5,654 nt of DNA from Desulfuromonas sp. GTDB taxonomy: Bacteria; Desulfobacterota; Desulfuromonadia; Desulfuromonadales; SZUA-401. The DNA lies in contig PKUI01000120.1 of assembly GCA_002869605.1 (NCBI GenBank), positions 1 to 5,654 of the forward strand, in the 5' to 3' direction. Below the pieces are notes generated by a model, which saw only the letters and a list, made by a program, of their open reading frames with translations, made no database searches and was not told the DNA's origin. A program made the translations under genes and the position numbers. This document shows, piece by piece, positions 1 through 4,317 of the stretch. Each line of letters opens with the position of its first letter. The first letter of the stretch is position 1.

Positions 1-924
1 CGAGGTCCAGAGCGCCTTTTCCCGTCGCGTCCGGTTGTTTTTGATCACCCCGTTGGCAGCGGCGAGAATATTGCCGCTCGAACGGTAATTCTGTTCCAGT
101 CGCACCACGTGGGTGCCGGGGTAGTCCTTCTCGAAGCCGAGAATGTTACGGATATCGGCTCCGCGCCAGGCGTAAATCGACTGATCGTCGTCACCGACCA
201 CGCACAGGTTACGATGCTCACCGGTCAGGCGGTGCAACAGCTTGTACTGAGCAGGATTGGTGTCCTGGTACTCATCGACCATGACATAGCGGAAACAGGT
301 ACGGTATTCCTCGAGCACCTGCGGATGCAGACGGAACAGCCGCTCGGTCAGTAGCAGCAGGTCGTCGAAATCGAGGGCGTTATAGGCTTTGAGTCTCTGC
401 TGATAGAGGGGGTAAAGCTTCTGCAGGGCCAGGGCATGATCCTCATTTGAAGACGGGCGATAATCCTCCGGTTCAATCAGGCTCCCCTTGGCGTCGGAGA
501 TCAGCCACTGCAGCCTCTCGGCGTTGAGCTTGACGTCGGCACAATGATCGCCAACCAGATCACGAACCAGGCGGAGCTGGTCGGCAGCCCCGTAAATCGA
601 GAAGGTCCGCTTGTAACCGAGGTGCTGGATCTGCTCCCGCAGAATGCGCGCGCAAAGGGAGTGAAAGGTCGAAATGGTCATGCCCTTGCAAGCCTCGCGA
701 CCAACCAGCTTGACCACCCTCTCACGCATCTCGCGTGCAGCCTTATTCGTAAACGTCACAGCGAGGATATTTTCTGACGGCACCCGGCAGCGACCAACCA
801 GGTGGGCGATCCGCATGGTGATCACACGGGTCTTGCCGGAACCGGCTCCGGCGAGGATCAGCAACGGCCCTTCGGTCTGCTCGACCGCCTCACGCTGTGG
901 AGGGTTGAGGGAAGAAAGATTCAT
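1..924 (-). CDS. UvrD/Rep/PcrA-family SF1A ATP-dependent DNA helicase, N-terminal 308 residues (3' end outside window)
   Basis: This is a 3'-to-5' superfamily 1A DNA helicase of the type that unwinds DNA in repair, replication restart and plasmid replication. The visible 308 residues cover domain 1A, the 1B insertion and the start of 2A. Motifs seen in order: Q-motif region LNPPQREAV (6-14); Walker A AGAGSGKT (25-32, Lys31); motif Ia VTFTNKAAREM (56-66); STFHS (85-89); LDFDDLL (184-190); motif II VDEYQDT (216-222); motif III GDDDQSIYAWRGA (244-256); motif IV LEQNYRS (276-282). The frame is open to base 1, so the second half of the usual ~650-750 residue protein, including motifs V and VI, lies beyond the left edge. 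The ATG at 924 is preceded by GGAG (936-939) at 11 nt. Wording such as EGPLLILAGAGSGKTRV and WRGADIRNIL resembles PcrA more than E. coli UvrD or Rep. Family is certain; subfamily is not, so no symbol is given. Confidence 0.96.
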   Translation of the reverse strand, partial: MNLSSLNPPQREAVEQTEGPLLILAGAGSGKTRVITMRIAHLVGRCRVPSENILAVTFTNKAAREMRERVVKLVGREACKGMTISTFHSLCARILREQIQHLGYKRTFSIYGAADQLRLVRDLVGDHCADVKLNAERLQWLISDAKGSLIEPEDYRPSSNEDHALALQKLYPLYQQRLKAYNALDFDDLLLLTERLFRLHPQVLEEYRTCFRYVMVDEYQDTNPAQYKLLHRLTGEHRNLCVVGDDDQSIYAWRGADIRNILGFEKDYPGTHVVRLEQNYRSSGNILAAANGVIKNNRTRREKALWTS

Positions 925-995
925 ACGGTTGTAAACTCCAAAACAGACTTGCCGGCCGACCGCCGGAAACCGGGGCCGGAACGCTGCGCCGGATT

Positions 996-1024
996 GTCAT
1001 AACATAAACCTGAAGGGGGGGCAA
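996..1024 (-). promoter_or_regulatory. candidate sigma70 promoter for the helicase gene
   Basis: Read on the minus strand, TTGCCC (1019-1024) is followed after exactly 17 nt by TATGAC (996-1001), each matching 4 of 6 consensus bases. Transcription would start near 989 and leave a leader of about 65 nt that is rich in CCGG/GCCGG repeats (951-993) and could fold. The placement upstream of the helicase ATG fits, but this rests only on consensus matching. Confidence 0.33.
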
Positions 1025-1061
1025 TCATCGGAGGACACCCCATCGCCACGGTCCCTTAAAA

Positions 1062-1124
1062 ACCGATACCCTTACCTGTAACATCAGGATATTTATATCT
1101 TGATTTTCTGTACCGCTATCGGTA
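1062..1124. repeat. ACCGATA / TATCGGT inverted pair with a local hairpin upstream of the 43-codon ORF
   Basis: ACCGATA at 1062-1068 recurs in inverted form as TATCGGT at 1117-1123, 48 nt apart. The right copy also lies in a compact dyad, TACCG-CTAT-CGGTA (1111-1124). Between them is an AT-rich stretch with -10-like hexamers TATATC (1094-1099) and TATCTT (1096-1101), and a poor -35 candidate TTACCT (1072-1077). The arrangement, two inverted copies of one motif around a possible promoter just before the ATG at 1135, is what operator pairs look like. Chance remains possible because the motif is only 7 bp. Confidence 0.3.
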
Positions 1125-1134
1125 TCTTGCCGGC

Positions 1135-1266
1135 ATGTTTCGTTTCGTCATCGTCGTTTTCAGTATCGTCTGGGCCTCACTGCTGCTTCTGTCATGGAGT
1201 TCCGCCGAGCCCCCCACCCCCGACCCGCTTCACCAGCAGGCCGTGCAGACCGCTACCCGCAACTGA
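1135..1266 (+). CDS. possible small secreted or membrane peptide, 43 aa
   Basis: I do not recognise this ORF. It starts MFRFVIVVFSIVWAS, continues with a leucine-rich hydrophobic stretch to about residue 20, and reaches a likely signal peptidase I site after WSSA (residues 21-24). A short polar, proline-rich tail of about 19 residues follows, beginning EPPTPDP. One basic residue (Arg3) precedes the hydrophobic core, as in a signal peptide or single-span anchor. Of 43 sense codons, 33 end in G or C, which is coding-like for this genome. The stop (1264-1266) lies 3 nt from the end of the convergent radical SAM gene, so the space is used tightly. Against it: no clear Shine-Dalgarno sequence precedes the ATG, and it is very short. 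If real, it would be exported or inserted in the inner membrane; its function is unknown. Confidence 0.4.
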   Translation: MFRFVIVVFSIVWASLLLLSWSSAEPPTPDPLHQQAVQTATRN

Positions 1267-1269
1267 CCT

Positions 1270-2196
1270 TCAGCTTTGCAGCCACCGGCAGGTGTCCCCC
1301 TGCTGGCTGTCACGCCGTTCCATCTCCGCATTAATCGCATTCAGCACTTCCCACTTGTTCAACGACCAGAGTGGTGCAAGCAGCGTGTCGCGTGGACCAT
1401 CACCCGTCAGCCGGTGTATCAGGGTCTCCGGATGCAGCCGCTCGAGCGCATCGGCCACGATCTCCACGTAGTCCTGCTGCGACAGCACCTCGGCCCTGCC
1501 CTGCCGGTAGAGCTCCCCCAAGGGGGTGCCCTCAAGAATATGCAGCAGGTGCAGCTTGATGCCATCGACCTTCAGGCGCGCCATTTCGTCGATGGTCTCC
1601 AACATCGCCTCACGATCCTCACCCGGCAGCCCGAGAATCACATGCACGCAGACCTGCAGGCCATGCTCCTTGGCACGCTGATAAGCATCGAGAAAGGTCG
1701 CGTAGTCGTGACCGCGCCGCAGGGTCTGCAGGCTCGCGTCATGCACGCTCTGCAGACCGAGCTCCAGCCACAGGTAGGTCTGCCGATGATAAGTGGCTAA
1801 AACCTCCAGCGCCCCATCGCTGAGACAGTCGGGGCGTGTCCCGACCGCCATGCCGACCACATCCGCGACCGACAACGCTTCGGCGTACACCTTGTTGAGA
1901 ATTTCCGGGGATGCGAAGGTGTTGGAAAACGGCTGAAAATAGGCCATGAACTGGCGCGCCTTGTACTTGCGCGTCATGACCTCCTTGCCTGCCTCGAGCT
2001 GCTCGCTGACCGTCCGTTCGCGCTCTATCCCGACCGCCCCGGAACCTCCGGGGTCACAAAACAGGCATCCCGCCCCGCTGCGACCGCCGTTACGGTTGGG
2101 GCAGCCAAACCCGGCGTCCACAGAGATCTTGTGCACCCGACCGCCAAATTGTTGTTTGAGATGTTCAGAAAAAAGACGATAGCGTTTCATCTGCAT
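1270..2196 (-). CDS. TIGR01212-family (YhcC-like) radical SAM protein
   Basis: This 308-residue protein belongs to the radical SAM group related to E. coli YhcC and, in its core, to Elp3-type enzymes. Cys32, Cys44 and Cys47 (GCPNRNGG...GCLFC, spacing C-x11-C-x2-C) would bind the 4Fe-4S cluster that cleaves S-adenosylmethionine. Other landmarks are YFQPFSNTFAS (86-96), GTRPDC (119-124), ELGLQS (145-150), ILGLPGE (187-193) and the conserved tail HRLTGDGPRDTLLAPLWS (261-278) before LNKWEVLNAI. Length matches the family, and it appears intact. The biochemical substrate of this family is not settled to my knowledge, so none is assigned. The ATG at 2196 is used here; a second ATG (2190-2188) is equally possible and neither has a clear ribosome binding site. 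A terminator lies between it and the upstream AraC-type gene, so it needs its own promoter; a weak candidate is TTGCTC (2226-2231) with CATAGT (2203-2208), which would give almost no leader. Confidence 0.93.
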   Translation of the reverse strand: MQMKRYRLFSEHLKQQFGGRVHKISVDAGFGCPNRNGGRSGAGCLFCDPGGSGAVGIERERTVSEQLEAGKEVMTRKYKARQFMAYFQPFSNTFASPEILNKVYAEALSVADVVGMAVGTRPDCLSDGALEVLATYHRQTYLWLELGLQSVHDASLQTLRRGHDYATFLDAYQRAKEHGLQVCVHVILGLPGEDREAMLETIDEMARLKVDGIKLHLLHILEGTPLGELYRQGRAEVLSQQDYVEIVADALERLHPETLIHRLTGDGPRDTLLAPLWSLNKWEVLNAINAEMERRDSQQGDTCRWLQS

Positions 2197-2245
2197 GGCG
2201 GGACTATGACATGTCTACATTGCGGGAGCAAGCCGCTGCAAAACA

Positions 2246-2273
2246 AAAAGGCCCCGCACATGCGGGGCCTTTT
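2246..2273 (-). terminator. intrinsic terminator of the AraC-type regulator gene
   Basis: AAAAGGCCCCGCA (2246-2258) pairs perfectly over 13 bp with TGCGGGGCCTTTT (2261-2273), leaving a two-base gap between arms, so the real loop is slightly larger. Read on the minus strand the stem is followed by CCTTTTTGTTTTG, a good U-tract, and it begins 20 nt after the stop of the AraC-type gene. On the plus strand only four T residues follow, so it acts mainly on minus-strand transcription. It isolates the regulator from the radical SAM gene downstream. Confidence 0.9.
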
Positions 2274-2292
2274 CAAGAGGAGTGTTCGTATC

Positions 2293-2688
2293 TTAGCCTT
2301 CTCCGAAGGCTTTCTTACGAAACTGCATCGGCGTATCGTCGGTCTGCTTGCGGAAGGTGCGGTGAAACTGCACCGTCGAGGTAAAACCGACTTGACGGGC
2401 TATCTCATTGACCGGCTCCGGCGTCGACACCAACAACTTCTTGGCCTTTTCGATACGTAAGCGGCTGATCAGTTCAATCACCGTCATCCCCGATTCCTTG
2501 CGAAACTTACGACACAGGTGATGATAGGAGAGTGCTACGTGCTCGGCAACCTCCATGACACTGATCGACCGATCGAAGTTTTCCTTGATGTACTCCATTG
2601 CCCGTTGCACCGGGGGGCTCATGAGTTCACAATCCATGTGGTGTTCCAATCCCTGAAAAAGCAGCACATTGGCCGACAGTATGCTCAT
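2293..2688 (-). CDS. short AraC/XylS-family transcriptional regulator (stand-alone DNA-binding domain)
   Basis: This gene encodes a transcription factor that is almost only an AraC-type DNA-binding domain, similar in build to MarA/SoxS (about 110-130 residues). Numbered from the ATG at 2688 it has 131 residues. After a short N-terminal segment with HHMDC (16-20), helix-turn-helix 1 spans about 42-64 (MEVAEHVALSYHHLCRKF). Helix-turn-helix 2 spans about 93-113 (VNEIARQVGFTSTVQFHRTF), with the classic ending FRKQTDDTPMQFRK. No ligand-binding or response-regulator domain is seen, so activity may be set by how much is made or by an unseen partner. The start is chosen because AGGAG (2696-2700) lies 7 nt before this ATG; a tandem ATG at 2691 is 4 nt away. 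The frame stays open upstream, and an ATG at 2778 with GAGGTG 6 nt before it would give 161 residues. That extension uses several uncommon codons (ATA, AGG, AGA) and looks non-coding. The gene is divergent from the nucleotidyltransferase-glgA operon, which it may control. Confidence 0.88.
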   Translation of the reverse strand: MSILSANVLLFQGLEHHMDCELMSPPVQRAMEYIKENFDRSISVMEVAEHVALSYHHLCRKFRKESGMTVIELISRLRIEKAKKLLVSTPEPVNEIARQVGFTSTVQFHRTFRKQTDDTPMQFRKKAFGEG

Positions 2689-2695
2689 CATTCGT

Positions 2696-2700
2696 CTCCT
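2696..2700 (-). promoter_or_regulatory. ribosome binding site that decides the AraC-type gene start
   Basis: On the minus strand AGGAG is followed by ACGA and then two tandem in-frame ATG codons (2691-2689 and 2688-2686). This is the strongest start signal in the frame near the domain boundary and supports a protein of 131 or 132 residues over the longer alternatives. A rival site, GAGGTG (2785-2790), serves the in-frame ATG at 2778. Confidence 0.65.
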
Positions 2701-2736
2701 GCTCTGGCTATCGGACGTTACCCCTGTCGGGTTCAC

Positions 2737-2756
2737 GTCACAATGCATATTGTGAC
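2737..2756. promoter_or_regulatory. perfect operator-like palindrome, GTCACAAT-N4-ATTGTGAC
   Basis: Two perfectly matching 8-bp arms flank the centre GCAT. It lies in the divergent intergenic region, about 45 nt before the preferred AraC-type start and about 60 nt upstream of the plus-strand -35 region. A perfect 16-base dyad with a 4-bp centre suggests a dimeric regulator binding site, or an RNA hairpin if transcribed. The half-sites TCACA and TGTGA are in the inside-out order relative to a CRP/FNR-type site, so it is not a standard CRP box. Which protein binds is unknown; AraC-type proteins usually prefer direct repeats, so it need not be the neighbour. Confidence 0.6.
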
Positions 2757-2757
2757 C

Positions 2758-2775
2758 TATGCTAATAGCAGCATA
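2758..2775. repeat. inverted repeat TATGCT-N6-AGCATA
   Basis: Perfect 6-bp arms (2758-2763 and 2770-2775) are separated by AATAGC and begin 2 nt after the preceding palindrome. Each arm reads TATGCT on one strand, which is also a fair -10 hexamer, so promoter elements could lie here on either strand. It is listed separately because its sequence is unrelated to its two neighbours. Confidence 0.45.
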
Positions 2776-2776
2776 C

Positions 2777-2805
2777 ATGCCAAACACCTCTAAATCAGGT
2801 GTCAA
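2777..2805 (-). promoter_or_regulatory. candidate promoter of the AraC-type gene with a consensus -35
   Basis: The minus strand carries a perfect TTGACA (2800-2805). A hexamer at the right distance (17 nt) is TGGCAT (2777-2782), which matches -10 consensus poorly (3 of 6). A start near 2770 would lie downstream of the ATG at 2778 and so would favour the shorter protein. A perfect -35 with a weak -10 could also belong to a regulated promoter. The inverted repeat at 2784-2802 covers the spacer and most of the -35. Confidence 0.35.
2784..2802. repeat. inverted repeat ACACCT-N7-AGGTGT overlapping the minus-strand -35 and spacer
   Basis: Perfect 6-bp arms (2784-2789 and 2797-2802) flank CTAAATC. 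The right arm shares three bases with the minus-strand TTGACA, and the left arm contains the GAGGTG-like ribosome binding site of the longer AraC-type reading. A protein bound here would occlude the minus promoter; an RNA hairpin would mask that alternative start. Both ideas are inference from position. Confidence 0.42.
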
Positions 2806-2815
2806 CAATGCTTAA

Positions 2816-2843
2816 TTGCGCCGCACAAAACAACTGTTATAAT
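2816..2843 (+). promoter_or_regulatory. extended -10 promoter for the nucleotidyltransferase-glgA operon
   Basis: TATAAT at 2838-2843 is a perfect -10 and is preceded by TGT (2835-2837), giving the extended form TGnTATAAT. The -35 is weak: TTGCGC (2816-2821) at 16 nt or ATTGCG at 17 nt. An extended -10 can work with a poor -35. Transcription would begin around 2849-2851, leaving about 67 nt before the ATG of the 61-codon ORF and about 250 nt before the nucleotidyltransferase. Confidence 0.68.
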
Positions 2844-2902
2844 AAGTCCTCGTCCTCAAAGCCCCTCATATCGAGATGTTAGGTAACCCGTCATTTTAAA
2901 AC

Positions 2903-2917
2903 TCAGGAAATTCCTGA
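2903..2917 (+). promoter_or_regulatory. dyad TCAGGAA-A-TTCCTGA over a ribosome binding site
   Basis: This 15-nt perfect palindrome contains the Shine-Dalgarno-like AGGAAA (2905-2910) and ends on the first base of the ATG at 2917. In RNA a 5-bp stem (2903-2907 with 2913-2917) with loop AAATT could form and partly hide the site. It is therefore both the start signal of the 61-codon ORF and a possible control element; as DNA it could be a protein site instead. Confidence 0.4.
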
Positions 2918-3102
2918 TGTCGCCTTTCAAACCACAATCGCTTCCATTCCGACCGACACACACCCTCTGCAAGGGAATGGCCCCTGTCAAAAAAAGCGCC
3001 TCTACCCGTCATCCGCAACACGCCATCGACAATCTTTTGTCACAGCCTCGTTCCGTTTTCTCGCGCAACAGGCGTTCCCCGACACACGGAAACGCTCCAT
3101 GA
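2917..3102 (+). CDS. possible 61-aa leader or small basic protein overlapping the nucleotidyltransferase gene
   Basis: I do not recognise this ORF. It encodes a basic, Pro/Ser/Arg/His-rich product (starts MSPFKPQSLPFRPTH, ends SPTHGNAP) with no membrane segment, signal peptide or motif. In favour: AGGAAA 6 nt before the ATG, a position just after the operon promoter, and a stop codon overlapping the next ATG as ATGA (3099-3102), the classic geometry for translational coupling. Against: the composition is low-complexity, only about 56% of codons end in G or C, lower than in confident neighbours, and the sequence could simply be an untranslated leader. If translated, its passage may control ribosome supply to the nucleotidyltransferase, whose own ribosome binding site (GGAA, 3088-3091) is weak. 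Confidence 0.3.
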   Translation: MSPFKPQSLPFRPTHTLCKGMAPVKKSASTRHPQHAIDNLLSQPRSVFSRNRRSPTHGNAP

Positions 3103-4250
3103 GGGCGGTGATCATGGCAGGCGGCTTCGGCACCCGACTCCGCCCTCTGACCACAAGCCTGCCCAAGCCGATGCTTCCGTTACTGAATCGCCCGCTGTTG
3201 CTGCACGTCGTCGAACATCTCAAGCGCCACGGCCTGCGTAAGCTCTTGTTTTTGCTCCATCATCGTGCATCACACATTCAGCGCTTTTTTGGTGACGGGC
3301 ATCGTTTTGGAGTAAAGATCGACTATTGCGTCACAACCTCCGACCTCGGTACGGCCGGGGCGACCGGGGCCGCCCGGGAGCTTCTCAGGGAACCGTTCGT
3401 GCTGCTTAGCGGAGACGTCCTGACCGACCTCAATCTCTCCGAGGTCATCCGACGCCACAACACGCTTGGTGCGACAGCAAGCATGGTGCTGACGAGAGCC
3501 GAAAATCCTTGTCCGTTCGGCATCGTTGCCGTCGACCACCAGGAACGGGTCGTGCAGTTCAAGGAAAAGCCGACTCAAGACGAAGTGTTTTCCGATCTCA
3601 TCAACTCCGGCATCTACGTCCTCGACCCGCAGGTCTTCGAGCTGATCCCCCCCGATCAGCCCTGCGACTGGGCAGGTGATGTCTTCCCGCGCCTGCTGAA
3701 ACAATCCGCCCCGTTGTATGGCCTGTTCAGCGATTGTTACTGGCGGGATATCGGCACTCCGCAGGCCTACCTGCATGCCTGCCAGGATATCTACAGTGGA
3801 AAGATTGTCCTCGACCCAAGGCTCCCGCTCCCTCCTGCGCAGCATGATCACGCAGCAATCAAGCCCCCCTCATCGGGTCGGGCAAAAGGGTGCATTTGGG
3901 TTGCAGAAAACTGCCGCATCGCCCCATCGGCCCATCTAACCAATGTCGTCATCGGTCGCAATTGCATCATTGAGGCCGGCTGCCACCTCGAAAACACCAT
4001 CCTCTGGGACCATGTCCATCTGCGCCACAACAGCCGGATCCGTGGCGCAATCCTCGGCAATCATGTCGTCACCGGCATGGATGTGCGCATCGACACGGGG
4101 GCCATCATTGCCGATCATGCACGACTCGGAGCCGGGTTATACGTGCCTCCCGATACACTGGTGAAATCACCTCACCCCCTTACGGGGCATCCGGACAACC
4201 ACGCCAAACAGATCGTTAGCGCGACCGCGCGGATGAAACACTCCCCTTGA
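3099..4250 (+). CDS. sugar-1-phosphate nucleotidyltransferase with C-terminal beta-helix (GMPP-like)
   Basis: This 383-residue cytoplasmic enzyme would join a sugar 1-phosphate and an NTP to give an NDP-sugar and pyrophosphate. The N-terminal nucleotidyltransferase fold has the signature MAGGFGTRLRPLT (6-18) with Lys23 in LPKPMLP, Gly105-Asp106 in LLSGDVLTD (102-110), FKEKPT (154-159), NSGIYVLD (169-176) and WRDIGTP (215-221). Asp106 and Asp217 are the expected metal ligands. A proline-rich linker (about 240-263) leads to a left-handed beta-helix of hexapeptide-like repeats (about 264-348; VVIGRNCIIEAGCHLENTIL). The sequence most resembles bacterial mannose-1-phosphate guanylyltransferase/phosphomannomutase fusions, but the phosphomannomutase part is absent: translation ends soon after the helix with no sign of a frameshift. 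Substrates cannot be read from sequence; GDP-mannose, or a glucose nucleotide in view of the glgA neighbour, are candidates. The ATG is fixed by the conserved N-terminus. glgA follows after 67 nt. Confidence 0.93.
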   Translation: MRAVIMAGGFGTRLRPLTTSLPKPMLPLLNRPLLLHVVEHLKRHGLRKLLFLLHHRASHIQRFFGDGHRFGVKIDYCVTTSDLGTAGATGAARELLREPFVLLSGDVLTDLNLSEVIRRHNTLGATASMVLTRAENPCPFGIVAVDHQERVVQFKEKPTQDEVFSDLINSGIYVLDPQVFELIPPDQPCDWAGDVFPRLLKQSAPLYGLFSDCYWRDIGTPQAYLHACQDIYSGKIVLDPRLPLPPAQHDHAAIKPPSSGRAKGCIWVAENCRIAPSAHLTNVVIGRNCIIEAGCHLENTILWDHVHLRHNSRIRGAILGNHVVTGMDVRIDTGAIIADHARLGAGLYVPPDTLVKSPHPLTGHPDNHAKQIVSATARMKHSP

Positions 4251-4308
4251 CCAGACATAGGCCGTTTCCACACAGATGCAACTTGACGTCGCTGACCATC
4301 CGTACTAG

Positions 4309-4316
4309 AGGAGAGG
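4309..4316 (+). promoter_or_regulatory. strong ribosome binding site of glgA
   Basis: AGGAGAGG stands just before the ATG at 4318, offering AGGAG at 4 nt and GAGG at 1 nt spacing. It is the strongest start signal on the plus strand in this window and contrasts with the weak site of the gene before it. The 67-nt gap shows no convincing promoter or terminator, so glgA is probably co-transcribed. Confidence 0.7.
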
Positions 4317-4317
4317 C

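Noticed and set aside
951..993. CCGG/GCCGG-rich cluster as a mobile-element end or regulatory RNA
   Set aside because: The repeats are short and irregular, with stems of about 4 bp. They are better explained as a GC-rich leader of the helicase gene.
109..1002. several plus-strand ORFs of 66-86 codons
   Set aside because: Nearly all lie antisense to the helicase gene, and the last one runs out of it into the leader without a ribosome binding site or coding-like composition.
1276..1800. 174-codon plus-strand ORF
   Set aside because: It lies wholly antisense to the radical SAM gene, whose product has all family motifs. The plus-strand translation is Gln/His/Leu-rich without any domain, as expected of a shadow frame.
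2737..2756. CRP/FNR binding site
   Set aside because: A CRP/FNR-type site has TGTGA/TTGAT first and TCACA/ATCAA second. Here the order is TCACA...TGTGA, so it was left as an unassigned operator.
2689..2808. longest form of the AraC-type protein, starting with TTG at 2808
   Set aside because: The TTG start has no ribosome binding site, falls on the -35 region, and the added residues use codons uncommon in the confident genes. Better start signals exist at 2688-2691.
3270..3851. 193-codon minus-strand ORF
   Set aside because: It is antisense to the nucleotidyltransferase gene, whose motifs continue through the whole region. The reading has no recognisable motif.
4251..4317. internal promoter before glgA
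   Set aside because: TTGACG occurs in the gap, but no acceptable -10 lies 16-18 nt downstream, so co-transcription with the preceding gene is more likely.
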